A DNA stretch of 31,522 nucleotides, taken from the NCBI GenBank assembly GCA_031459655.1, contig JAVKID010000031.1, forward strand, positions 1 to 31,522, in the 5' to 3' direction. This DNA comes from Fervidifonticultor_A octavus_A. Lineage in GTDB: Bacteria; Sysuimicrobiota; Sysuimicrobiia; Sysuimicrobiales; Humicultoraceae. The stretch's first letter is position 1. Every line of letters begins with the position of its first letter. Positions 24,051 through 31,194 of this stretch are shown one piece after another. Both the position numbers and the translations under genes were made by a program. Under the pieces are notes generated by a model. That model was not told the origin of the DNA. It did no database searches and saw nothing but the letters and a program-made list of their open reading frames with translations.

Positions 24051-24995
24051 GTGAACATCACGGTGGTGGGGGCCGGGGGACTGGGCGGGTACTTCGGCGG
24101 TCTGCTGGCTCGATCCGGACACCGCGTCACCTTTGTGGCGCGGGGGGCCCACCTGGAGGCTTTGCGCCGGCAGGGTGGGATCCGCTTGAAGACCGTCCAC
24201 GGCGAGTTCTTCGCCCCGGCAGAGGCCGCCGAGGCGCCGCCCCAGGCTCCTGCGCCCGACCTCGTCCTCTTCACGGTCAAGTCCTTCGACACTGCTGCAG
24301 CCGCAGAAGCGCTGCGCCCCGCCGTGGGGCCCGAGGCAGTGGTCCTCTCACTGCAGAACGGCGTGGACAACGAAGAGCACCTGGCCCGCCTCTTCGGCCC
24401 CGAGCGGGTGCTGGGTGGGGTTGTCTACATGCTCTCCACGATCCAGGAGCCCGGCGTCGTCCAGCAGACCGGGGGCCCCCGGACGCTGACCTTCGGGGAG
24501 TGGCGCGGAGGGCTCTCCGACCGCGTGCGGTACTGGGAGCGCCTGATGAACGAGGCCGGCATCCTGGCGACCGCGTCGGAGGACGTGGTCCGCGAGAAGT
24601 GGGTGAAGTTCGCGTTCATCTGCGCCCTGGCCGGGATGACGGCGCTGACCCGCCTGCCCATCGGTGAGATCCGTGCCTGCCCGCCGTCCTGGGAGATGTT
24701 CAGGCAGATCCTGGAAGAGGTTGTGGCCGTCGGAGGGGCGCGCGGGGTGCGGCTGGGCCGCGATGTCGTCGAGGCCCACCTGGCGCTCGCGCAACGGGTC
24801 GAGCCGCACATGACCTCGTCGCTGCACTACGACCTGATCCACGGGAAGCGGCTGGAGGTCGAAGCGCTGCACGGCACCGTGGTGCGCTACGGGCGCGAGG
24901 CGGGTGTGCCCACACCGGCCTGCGAGGCGGTCTACGCGGCGCTGCTCCCCCACCACCAACGCGCCGAGCGCGCCGGAACTCCGCCGCCGACGTAG
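24051..24995 (+). CDS. panE: 2-dehydropantoate 2-reductase (ketopantoate reductase)
   Basis: The GTG at 24051 lies 5 bases after GGAGG. The 314-residue enzyme begins MNITVVGAGGLGGYFGGLLA, the Rossmann NADPH-binding fold, and has VLSLQNGVDNEE, the typical ApbA/PanE segment around the active-site Asn. VREKWVKFAFICALAGMTAL carries the Lys that acts in catalysis in PanE enzymes. SSLHYDLIHGKRLEVEALHG, with the conserved Ser and Glu of the C-terminal domain, follows. It reduces ketopantoate to pantoate with NADPH for coenzyme A synthesis. Related ApbA-fold reductases act on other 2-keto acids, and no pantothenate genes lie nearby, so the role is likely but not certain. GC content and codon use match the neighbours. 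Confidence 0.88.
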   Translation: MNITVVGAGGLGGYFGGLLARSGHRVTFVARGAHLEALRRQGGIRLKTVHGEFFAPAEAAEAPPQAPAPDLVLFTVKSFDTAAAAEALRPAVGPEAVVLSLQNGVDNEEHLARLFGPERVLGGVVYMLSTIQEPGVVQQTGGPRTLTFGEWRGGLSDRVRYWERLMNEAGILATASEDVVREKWVKFAFICALAGMTALTRLPIGEIRACPPSWEMFRQILEEVVAVGGARGVRLGRDVVEAHLALAQRVEPHMTSSLHYDLIHGKRLEVEALHGTVVRYGREAGVPTPACEAVYAALLPHHQRAERAGTPPPT

Positions 24996-25107
24996 GCCCC
25001 GCCTGTCCCGCAGCGGTTACCTCACAGCGGTACCGTCACGGCCATACGCGGGGTGCGCGTCCACCGGTGCGCCGCCGCTGTGGTCTGGAGAGCATGGCCG
25101 TATGATC

Positions 25108-25378
25108 GGCCGTGCACCCACCTTCGACACACACCCCCCGGGCGGTTTCCGCGCCGCCGGCTCCGACCAGGTGCCCCTGCGGCACACGGGAGGTCTGACG
25201 TACCGTTGCTCCCTTCCGGGCCTGGCGGGGTTAGTCAGGTCCCGTTGCACAGGACCCGGCCCTCCTCGCTGCGCGCGCGGGCCTGGCCCCACGGGTTGGC
25301 GCCTCTGGGCGGGAGTTCAGCCCCGCTGTAGCGGATTGCGGGTTACAGGGAACCGCTAGCTCCCCGCCTAGCACGGCC
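25108..25378 (-). ncRNA. ffs: signal recognition particle RNA, long bacterial (Bacillus-like) type
   Basis: On the minus strand the conserved domain IV appears as CAGGCCCGGAAGGGAGCAAC, the apical loop bound by Ffh. Around it are GGGTCCTGTGCAACGGGA on the 5' side and GTGTGCCGCAGGGGCACCTGG on the 3' side. The 5' region (GCTAGGCGGGGAGCTAGCGG, then CCCTGTAACCCGCAATCCGC) matches the Alu domain of the Bacillus scRNA. The ends close a helix (GGCCGTGC at 25378-25371 with GCACGGCC at 25115-25108), giving about 271 nt, the same size as the Bacillus RNA. It forms the SRP with Ffh for co-translational membrane targeting. The Alu-containing long form is typical of Firmicutes and some other Gram-positive or deep lineages. 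Confidence 0.93.
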
Positions 25379-25384
25379 AAGGGC

Positions 25385-25393
25385 ATCATAGCA
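25385..25393 (-). promoter_or_regulatory. ffs: extended -10 promoter of the SRP RNA
   Basis: The minus strand reads TGCTATGAT, an extended -10 (TGn-TATGAT), with the hexamer at 25385-25390. Transcription would start at about 25378, exactly where the RNA's closing helix begins. No good -35 is visible, as is usual for extended -10 promoters. Confidence 0.6.
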
Positions 25394-25546
25394 TGGCGGG
25401 CGGCATCGACGGGAGGCGTTGCAGAGCCCGGTACCAGACGAGTGCCTGCGAGATGGCGTCGTGGTCCGGAAACTCCATCGACGGGAACCGGGAGGGCTCC
25501 CCCAGACCGCAGCATGCCGGACGAATGCTCCGGCAGGAGGTGCACC

Positions 25547-25784
25547 GTGGCCACCCCTGGAGGAGGGCTTCGGGGTGTCCGAGACCTCACCGCTGACGCA
25601 CGCGAACCCCATCTACGGGACGCGCGAGGACGGCTTCTTCTTCATCGAGGACCGCAAGAAGGACATGATCAACATCGGCGGATTCAAGGTGTCCCCCCGC
25701 GAGATCGAGGAGGTGCTCTCCGGGCATCCCCGGGTGACGGAGGCGGCCGTGGTGGGCGTCCACCATCGGGTCCGCGGGGAGACC
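25547..25784 (+). pseudogene. skeletal remnant of an AMP-forming acyl-CoA ligase
   Basis: This keeps small parts of a long-chain-type acyl-CoA ligase. An excellent AGGAGGT and GTG (25547) give an apparent N-terminus (MATP). At 25557, one frame off, comes EEGFGVSETSPLTHANPIYG, matching the EGYGLTETSPVTHANP region in the middle of such enzymes. It joins directly to REDGFFFIEDRKKDMINIGG, then FKVSPREIEEVLSGHPRVTE and AAVVGVHHRVRGE, the C-terminal lid. About 75 residues normally lie between the two motifs and several hundred before the first. The fragment stops at the end of lepB, which is convergent. It cannot make an active enzyme. A 7-bp hairpin (TGCCGGA/TCCGGCA, 25515-25535) sits before the ribosome-binding site. 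Confidence 0.8.
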
Positions 25785-25790
25785 TGCCTT

Positions 25791-26360
25791 TCAGTGGGAA
25801 CGCAGGAGTCCGATCCGGTTCGGCGGCCAGTAGATCAGCATGGCCTGCCCGACCACCAGGTCCCGCTTGAGGAAGCCGAACGCCCGGCTGTCCTCGCTGT
25901 TGTTCCGGTTGTCCCCCAGCACGAAGAAGGAGTCGGCCGGGACGACCTCCGGTCCGTAGTCACCGGTGGCCATGCCGTTGGTGTAGACTTCCTCCACAGG
26001 CTCGCCGTTGATGCGCAGGTGACCGTTCTGGATCTGCACGCGGTCGCCCGGCACCCCCACGATGCGCTTGATGTAGTTGCGTCCGGGGTCGCGGGGGTAG
26101 CGCAGCACGATGATGTCGCCGCGCTGCGGACTGCGGAACCGGTAGATGAACTTGTTGACCAGCACCCGGTCGTGCGGCAGCAGTGTCGGCTCCATGGAGT
26201 ACTGCTCCACCTGGAACGCCTGCGCGACCGAGACCATGACCAGTTGCGCCAGGAGGAAGGCGATCACGAGCGTCCGGACGAAATCCAGGACGCTGCGGCC
26301 TGCGCGCACCCAGTTGAAGGGCAGTCGATCCAGCCAGCTCCACAGCCGCATCCTCATCAT
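25791..26360 (-). CDS. lepB: signal peptidase I
   Basis: The start is set at the ATG at 26360 (MMRMRLWSWLD), giving 189 residues; ATGs at 26357 and 26351 are possible too, and no strong ribosome-binding site separates them. One N-terminal membrane helix (about 26-47, LDFVRTLVIAFLLAQLVMV) precedes the catalytic domain. The Ser/Lys dyad is present: Ser55 in QYSMEPTLL and Lys98 in NYIKRIVGVPGDRV. FVLGDNRNNSEDSRAFG is the C-terminal family motif. It cleaves signal peptides of exported proteins at the outer face of the membrane. The gene begins 10 bases after the tRNA-Ser CCA end, so the two are probably co-transcribed. It is convergent with the ligase pseudogene. Confidence 0.94.
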   Translation of the reverse strand: MMRMRLWSWLDRLPFNWVRAGRSVLDFVRTLVIAFLLAQLVMVSVAQAFQVEQYSMEPTLLPHDRVLVNKFIYRFRSPQRGDIIVLRYPRDPGRNYIKRIVGVPGDRVQIQNGHLRINGEPVEEVYTNGMATGDYGPEVVPADSFFVLGDNRNNSEDSRAFGFLKRDLVVGQAMLIYWPPNRIGLLRSH

Positions 26361-26369
26361 CCTATTCCA

Positions 26370-26463
26370 TGGCGGAGGGGGTGGGATTCGAACCCACGAG
26401 GCAGGATTTTGCCCGCCTACACGCTCTCCAGGCGTGCCGATTCGGCCACTCTCGCACCCCTCC
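26370..26463 (-). tRNA. tRNA-Ser (GGA), CCA encoded
   Basis: The minus strand folds as a class II tRNA: acceptor GGAGGGG/CCCCTCC, anticodon stem CACGC/GCGTG around the loop CTGGAGA with anticodon GGA at 26427-26429, a long variable arm (GGCGGG...CCTGCC) and T-arm GTGGG-TTCGAAT-CCCAC. Discriminator G is followed by an encoded CCA at 26370-26372. It reads UCC and UCU serine codons. The lepB start lies 10 bases downstream. A 15-base inverted repeat (CCACGG/CCGTGG, 26462-26476) overlaps its 5' end. Confidence 0.96.
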
Positions 26464-26478
26464 ACGGGCGCCGTGGAT

Positions 26479-26484
26479 AGTATA
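26479..26484 (-). promoter_or_regulatory. probable -10 element for tRNA-Ser/lepB
   Basis: TATACT on the minus strand (five of six to consensus) lies 15 bases before the tRNA 5' end, in the short gap after the response-regulator stop. No clear -35 is seen at the usual distance, so transcription from the upstream two-component operon may also contribute. Confidence 0.4.
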
Positions 26485-26489
26485 CCCAA

Positions 26490-27176
26490 CTACGGGGCGT
26501 CCTGCACCGGGAGCGCGAACCGGTACCCGAACCCCCGCGCGGTCACGATGATGGCGGGGTCGGTCGGATCGCGCTCGATCTTGCCCCGCAGCATGTGCAC
26601 GTACTTCTTGACGTCCTCGGCGGCCGCCGCATCGCGGTCCGGCCAGACGGCCGCCAGGATCTCCTCCGTCGAGAACACCTTCCCCGGTCGGGACGCCAGC
26701 AGCCGCAGCAACTCGAACTCCTTGGGTGACAGCTGCACCGGCCGCCCCCGCACGGTGACTTCTTTGCGCTCGTCGTCGATTACGACCTCCGCGGTGCGGA
26801 TGACGGACCGCGCGGCCGCCTGGTAGCGGCGCATCACTGCCGCGATCCGCGCCTCGAGTTCGGCGAAGTCGAACGGCTTGGTGATGTAGTCGTCGGCCCC
26901 CAGTTCCAGCCCGGTGACCTTCTCCTGGGTGGTGTCGTGCACGGTGACCATGATGACCGGCACCCGGCTGAATGCCCGGAGTCTCTGGAGGACGCCCCAG
27001 CCGTCGAGCCCGGGAAGGTTGACATCGAGGAGCACCAGATCCGGATCGGCTGTCCGGGCCACCTCGAGGGCCTTGTGGCCGTCGTCAGCCGAGACCACCT
27101 CGTGCCCCTTGGCGCCGAGGTACCGGGCCAGCAGGTCGCGGGACCGGGTGTCATCTTCGATGACGAGGATCTTCAT
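26490..27176 (-). CDS. OmpR/PhoB family response regulator
   Basis: The 228-residue protein begins MKILVIEDDTRSRDLLARYL, with the acidic pocket (Glu7, Asp8, Asp9), phospho-acceptor Asp51 in LVLLDVNLPG, Thr78 in VIMVTVHD and Lys100 in DDYITKPFD. The C-terminal winged helix (about 125-222) has PVQLSPKEFELLRLLASRPG, EDVKKYVHMLRGKIE and ARGFGYRF, all standard for the family. Its ATG overlaps the stop of the sensor kinase (ATGA), so they are made together. It should bind DNA when phosphorylated by that kinase. The targets are unknown; the downstream tRNA-Ser/lepB and the upstream exported-protein gene are the only neighbours. Confidence 0.94.
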   Translation of the reverse strand: MKILVIEDDTRSRDLLARYLGAKGHEVVSADDGHKALEVARTADPDLVLLDVNLPGLDGWGVLQRLRAFSRVPVIMVTVHDTTQEKVTGLELGADDYITKPFDFAELEARIAAVMRRYQAAARSVIRTAEVVIDDERKEVTVRGRPVQLSPKEFELLRLLASRPGKVFSTEEILAAVWPDRDAAAAEDVKKYVHMLRGKIERDPTDPAIIVTARGFGYRFALPVQDAP

Positions 27177-28642
27177 GGGCGCTCCCCCGCTGCGCGGTCC
27201 GCCGGGACGCGGGCGCCGGCCGGCAGGGTGAAGTAGAAAGTCGTGCCGCCTTCCACCCGGCGCTCGAACCAGATGCGGCCGCCCTGCTGCTCCACATACC
27301 GCTTGGCCACCGCCAGGCCCAGGCCGATGCCGTCCACCTCGCGCCGGCCGGCCTGTCCCGCCCGCCGGAAGGGCTCGAAGATCTCCTGCTCGAAGCCCGG
27401 CGGGATGCCGGCCCCGGTATCGGTCACCGCGAAGAGCACCTGCCCGTCGCGCGCCGCGGACTCGATGGTGATCCGCCCGCTGGGCGTGTACTTGATGGCG
27501 TTGTGCAGCAGGTTGATCAGGATCTGCCGCAGCATGGTTTCGTCGGCGCGCACCGGGAGCGGGCCGTCCACGTGCGCCTCGATGGGCAGGCCCTTGGCGC
27601 GCGCCAGGTGCGCCACGTTCTTCCTGGCCTGCTCCACGACGACGGCGGCGTCCACAACGTCGATCTGTGGGGCGGTCTCGCCGGTCTCCAGCGCCGAGTA
27701 GCGCAGGATGCCCTCGATGAGGTGTTGGAGGTGGTCGCCCGTGGCCAGCAGGGCCTCCAGGTCCTGGCGCTGGGCGTCGGTCAGCGGGCCGTCGATGCCC
27801 TCCAGCAGGAGCTGCGCGTAGGCGCGGATCGCGTGGAGCGGGGTCTTGAGTTCGTGGCTCATGGCGGCCGAGAACTCGTCCTTGATCCGGTTGGCCTTCC
27901 GCAGCGCCTCGTTGACCCGGGCGAGTTCCCGGTCGCGGGCCTGAATGGCCTCGGCCATGGCGTTCAACTCCTCGGCCAGCACCCGCAGTTCGTCGCGCGT
28001 GTGGGCCGCGACCCGAGCCGAGTAGTCGCCTCGGGCGAGGTGGCGGATCGCGTCCACCATGCGCTCCACCGGCCCCACGATGGCCCGCTGCAGGACGAAG
28101 GCTGCCGCGACTCCCGTCGCCAGCAGCAGGAGGCTGGCCACCCCGATCCGCACCGACTCCGCTCGGATGCGCGCGTAGACGTCGTCCAGGGGGAAGCCGA
28201 TCCGCACGTAGGTCTGGCGGTCGAGGGTGTACTCGGGGATCGCGCGGAAGATGTCCAGGTACGGCCGGCCCGAGGAGGTGGCGCGCTCGACGACGACCAG
28301 CGGCCGGGTCAGCGGATCCGCCGGAGGTGCCAGCCAACTCTCGCCGTCGGCAAACCGCACGGTGCCGTCCTTGACGATCTGGGCGTACAGGACCGTCCCC
28401 GCCACCAGCCGCCGGGTCAGACGGCTGCTCTGCGGCGTCTCCGACTGCCCTTCGGGCGTAGGGAGAAAGCGGCTGGCTTCGCGCGCGAGTTCCTCGGCGA
28501 CCACCTTGGCCCGGATGCGCACCTGCTCGGTCAGCGCCTCCCGCAGACGGTGGACGGCGAGGATCCCGAACGTCGCGGCGAAGACCACCGCCAGCCCGAC
28601 GAAGGCCAGGAAGAACTTCCGCCTGAGGCTGAACCGGACCAC
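27173..28642 (-). CDS. membrane sensor histidine kinase
   Basis: The 489-residue protein starts with GTG at 28642. It has two membrane helices (about 9-31 and 166-186) around an external sensor domain of about 130 residues without recognised motifs. A HAMP segment follows (about 187-240, GPVERMVDAIRHLARGDYSA). His263 lies in FSAAMSHELKTPLHAIRAY (dimerisation/phospho-acceptor helix). The ATPase part shows N-box LINLLHNAIKYT, G1 DTGAGIP, the F-box IFEPFRR and G2 GIGLGLAVAK. It transfers phosphate to the next-door regulator. The signal is not predictable. A -10-like TATACT sits only 6 bases before the GTG, so the message may be leaderless. Confidence 0.94.
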   Translation of the reverse strand: MVRFSLRRKFFLAFVGLAVVFAATFGILAVHRLREALTEQVRIRAKVVAEELAREASRFLPTPEGQSETPQSSRLTRRLVAGTVLYAQIVKDGTVRFADGESWLAPPADPLTRPLVVVERATSSGRPYLDIFRAIPEYTLDRQTYVRIGFPLDDVYARIRAESVRIGVASLLLLATGVAAAFVLQRAIVGPVERMVDAIRHLARGDYSARVAAHTRDELRVLAEELNAMAEAIQARDRELARVNEALRKANRIKDEFSAAMSHELKTPLHAIRAYAQLLLEGIDGPLTDAQRQDLEALLATGDHLQHLIEGILRYSALETGETAPQIDVVDAAVVVEQARKNVAHLARAKGLPIEAHVDGPLPVRADETMLRQILINLLHNAIKYTPSGRITIESAARDGQVLFAVTDTGAGIPPGFEQEIFEPFRRAGQAGRREVDGIGLGLAVAKRYVEQQGGRIWFERRVEGGTTFYFTLPAGARVPADRAAGERP

Positions 28643-28648
28643 GTCCTC

Positions 28649-28654
28649 AGTATA
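28649..28654 (-). promoter_or_regulatory. -10 element of the two-component operon, possible leaderless start
   Basis: TATACT on the minus strand ends 6 bases before the GTG start of the histidine kinase, so transcription would begin at or beside the start codon. The -35 position falls in the terminator stem of the preceding gene and shows no consensus hexamer. Confidence 0.4.
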
Positions 28655-28665
28655 GTACGGTGCCC

Positions 28666-28702
28666 AAAACGACCGGGAGGCGCGCGAGGTGCGCGCCTCC
28701 CG
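28666..28702 (-). terminator. rho-independent terminator of the exported-protein gene
   Basis: The minus strand carries a perfect 12-bp stem CGGGAGGCGCGC/GCGCGCCTCCCG (28674-28702) with a 5-base loop, followed three bases on by TTTT (28666-28669). It lies downstream of the gene ending at 28762 and just before the histidine kinase promoter, insulating the two units. It is the only strong intrinsic terminator that I can see in the window. Confidence 0.85.
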
Positions 28703-28761
28703 TCTCCCGCGCGGCCGATCGCGTAGGCGACCGGAGCCGGAGAGCCGCGCGGCCGAGCCCT

Positions 28762-29661
28762 CTACCGGTCGATGGCGATCTGCACGATCTTCCTGGCCAC
28801 CTCAAGCCGCCTGACCACGGCCTCCATGGCCGCCGCCGCCTGGTCCGTGGCCGCGCCGTTGACCATCTTCAGGGCCTCGGCGGCCTGCCGGAGAGCCTGG
28901 CTGACCACCTCGGTCGCCTGCTCCTCTGGCCGCACGCCGCGCGTCCCCAGGACGCCGGCGGGGCCCACGGCCGCGTGCAGGTCCACCGGGGCAGAAGCCG
29001 GCGCCGGGGCCGCGACCGTTCCCCCATTGGCGCCGGTGGCCTGGGCGATCTCGGCCAGCTTCCTCGACCGCGCCTCCAGTTGCTGCTGGACCGACGCGAT
29101 CCACTGGACCTCGGCCGCCTCGCGCACGACGCGGGCTTCGATGAGCAGCGGTCGCACACCCTTGTAGCTCTCGGCGCTCGCCGATGGGGCAAGCGGCCGG
29201 AAGCTGGCGTCGCCGAAGCCCGCCAGCAGGTTGATCGTCTCCTGGATGTAGCGCTCCTGGGATCCGCCGTCCAGCGCGGTGACCGCGAGTTTGGCCTGTT
29301 CCACGGCGCGGTCCAATTCGACCAGCGCCCGGGTCAACGGGGTCTTGTCCACGACCAGTTCAGGCAGGGGTTCCTCGGCGATCTTGGTGATCTCGGTCAT
29401 CGCCGGGTCTTCCGTGGCCTGCGCAACCGTCTGCTCGGGTTGGACGACCCGCTCGGCCTGGGCGACGGGCGGCTTCACCGTGCGCGCCTGCGGCGCAGGC
29501 GGCGGAGCGGGCTCGGTGACCTCGGCGGCCTGCTCGGCTGGCGGAATGAAGGGGATGGGGGCGGGTGCCTGGTTCATCGCGGAGAGCGCCAGCGACGCCG
29601 TCGTCAGCAGCCCGACGGGGATCAGAGCCAGGAGCGCTCGATGGGCCAGTTTACCGTGCAT
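28762..29661 (-). CDS. exported protein of unknown function
   Basis: The ATG at 29661 has GGAGGTGG four bases upstream, giving 299 residues. The N-terminus is a signal peptide or anchor (ALLALIPVGLLTTASLALSA). It is followed by a Pro/Ala/Gln-rich linker (about 30-85), then a largely helical part. Helical segments include TPLTRALVELDRAVEQAKLA, SVQQQLEARSRKLAEIAQAT and the final AMEAVVRRLEVARKIVQIA, which could form a coiled-coil or bundle. ERYIQETINLLAGFGDASF is a possible small fold between them. I do not recognise a family. It ends in a strong terminator and is divergent from the Nramp gene. A periplasmic or wall-associated role is likely. Confidence 0.7.
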   Translation of the reverse strand: MHGKLAHRALLALIPVGLLTTASLALSAMNQAPAPIPFIPPAEQAAEVTEPAPPPAPQARTVKPPVAQAERVVQPEQTVAQATEDPAMTEITKIAEEPLPELVVDKTPLTRALVELDRAVEQAKLAVTALDGGSQERYIQETINLLAGFGDASFRPLAPSASAESYKGVRPLLIEARVVREAAEVQWIASVQQQLEARSRKLAEIAQATGANGGTVAAPAPASAPVDLHAAVGPAGVLGTRGVRPEEQATEVVSQALRQAAEALKMVNGAATDQAAAAMEAVVRRLEVARKIVQIAIDR

Positions 29662-29792
29662 GCTACCACCTCCGGGGCTGGAGATCGGCTCTGGTCCCAT
29701 TGTGCCTGCCGGCGTCCGGGGGAGCCATCCAAGGCCGGTGGCGGAGGGGTTGAAATCCGGTCAGGGGCACTGGGAGCAGACCGTCTCGCCCC

Positions 29793-29822
29793 TTGACGGC
29801 GGGCGGGCCTGGGGAGTACCCT
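29793..29822 (+). promoter_or_regulatory. possible promoter of the Nramp gene
   Basis: TTGACG (29793-29798) is followed after 18 bases by TACCCT (29817-29822). Transcription would begin near 29829, so the palindrome at 29836-29851 would lie just downstream, a normal place for repression. The -10 is poor. Confidence 0.3.
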
Positions 29823-29835
29823 GGGCGCGGGGGCG

Positions 29836-29851
29836 TTTAGTCGAGACTAAA
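29836..29851. promoter_or_regulatory. TTTAGTC-GA-GACTAAA palindrome, probable metalloregulator operator
   Basis: Seven-base perfect arms around a 2-base spacer end 10 bases before the ATG of the Nramp transporter. Size and sequence resemble operators of DtxR/MntR-type or Fur-type metal regulators. On the plus strand it contains GAGACTAAATC, which differs at one base from GAGACTTAATC in the promoter of the Fur-like gene on the opposite strand (near 11573-11583). Confidence 0.65.
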
Positions 29852-29861
29852 TCAGCAGCCG

Positions 29862-31193
29862 ATGTCGCACCCTCCCGACCCCCACGACCCCTCCGACGGC
29901 CGGTCGATTCGAGTCCGTGCCGGCGACGTCGCGACCCTGGCTGCGGCGGATGCGGTGCTTCGCGGCACGGCGCGACGGCGCGGCCTGGCGCGGCTGTTGC
30001 CGTTCCTCGGCCCGGCCTTCGTGGCGTCGGTCGCCTACATCGATCCCGGGAACTTCGCCACCAACATCCAGGCCGGGGCCAAGTTCGGCTTCCTGCTGCT
30101 GTGGGTCATCGCCGCCAGCAACCTGATGGCGATGCTGGTCCAGGCGCTGTCGGCGAAACTGGGCATCGCCACCGGCCGTAACCTGGCCGAACTCTGCCGC
30201 GAAGAGTTCCCCCGTCCCGTCGTCTGGGCGATGTGGGTGCTGATGGAGGTGGTGGCGATGGCCACCGACCTGGCCGAGTTCGTCGGCGCCGCGGTCGGGT
30301 TCAACCTGCTGTTCGGGCTCCCGCTGTTTCCCGCTGCGCTGCTGACCGGCGCGGTCACCTTCCTGATCTTGGCGATCGAGCGCCGGGGCTTTCGTCCCCT
30401 GGAGGTGGTGATCACCGCCTTCGTGGGGGTCATCGCGGCGTCCTACCTGATCGAACTCTGGCTCGAGCCCCCCGCGCTGGCCGCGGTGGTCCACAGCCTG
30501 GCCCGTCCCCGGTTCGACGGCACCGAGAGCGTGCTGCTGGCCGCCGGTATCCTGGGCGCCACCGTGATGCCCCACGCGGTCTTCCTGCACTCGTCGCTCA
30601 CGCAGCACCGCATCGTCGTGGGCCGGCCCGAGCACCTGCGGCGGCTGTACCGGTTCGAGGTCGCCGACGTGCTGATCGCCATGGGCCTGGCAGGGCTGGT
30701 CAACGGTGCCATGCTCATCATGGCGGGCACGACCTTCTTCGCGCAGGGGCTGACCCATGTGGGGACGCTCGAGGAGGCCCACCGGACGCTCATCCCGCTG
30801 CTGGGCGGGCTGTCCGGCGCCGTGTTCGCGGTGGCGCTGCTGGCCTCGGGCCTCTCGTCGTCCACGGTGGGAACCATGTCCGGCCAGGTGATCATGCAGG
30901 GGTTCCTCCACCGCCGCATCCCGGTGTGGATCCGGCGCCTGGTGACCATGCTGCCGGCCCTGGCGGTGATCGGGGCGGGATGGGATCCGACTCGTTCGTT
31001 GGTCATCAGCCAGGTGGTACTGAGCTTCGGCCTGCCCTTTGCCCTGGTCCCGCTGGTCCTGTTCACGCGCCGGCGGGACCTGATGGGTGACCTGACGAAC
31101 CATCCGGTGACGACGCTGGCCGCCGCGGTGGTGACGGCGCTGATCGTCGCGCTCAATGTGTTCCTGCTCCACCAGCTCGTCCTGGGGGCGTAG
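29862..31193 (+). CDS. mntH: Nramp family divalent metal (Mn/Fe) transporter
   Basis: The 443-residue protein has a cytoplasmic lead of about 45 residues, then about 11 helices. The metal site is complete: Asp61-Pro-Gly-Asn64 in YIDPGNFATNIQAG (helix 1) and Ala233-x2-Met236 in GATVMPHAVFLHSSL (helix 6). The Met marks a transition-metal rather than Mg-type member. It imports Mn(II) or Fe(II) with protons through the inner membrane. The short TTTAGTC palindrome before the ATG suggests metal-dependent repression. No Shine-Dalgarno precedes the ATG. The universal stress protein gene begins one base after its stop, so the two are co-transcribed. Confidence 0.94.
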   Translation: MSHPPDPHDPSDGRSIRVRAGDVATLAAADAVLRGTARRRGLARLLPFLGPAFVASVAYIDPGNFATNIQAGAKFGFLLLWVIAASNLMAMLVQALSAKLGIATGRNLAELCREEFPRPVVWAMWVLMEVVAMATDLAEFVGAAVGFNLLFGLPLFPAALLTGAVTFLILAIERRGFRPLEVVITAFVGVIAASYLIELWLEPPALAAVVHSLARPRFDGTESVLLAAGILGATVMPHAVFLHSSLTQHRIVVGRPEHLRRLYRFEVADVLIAMGLAGLVNGAMLIMAGTTFFAQGLTHVGTLEEAHRTLIPLLGGLSGAVFAVALLASGLSSSTVGTMSGQVIMQGFLHRRIPVWIRRLVTMLPALAVIGAGWDPTRSLVISQVVLSFGLPFALVPLVLFTRRRDLMGDLTNHPVTTLAAAVVTALIVALNVFLLHQLVLGA

Positions 31194-31194
31194 G

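Noticed and set aside
25231..25612. Several open frames over and beside the SRP RNA
   Set aside because: They overlap a well-conserved structural RNA and its promoter, and their products have no family features.
29761..29861. Possible yybP-ykoY manganese riboswitch before the Nramp gene (a GGGGAGTA stretch is present)
   Set aside because: Only this short piece matches. The second conserved strand and the three-way junction cannot be found in the 46 bases left before the ATG; the palindrome explains regulation better.
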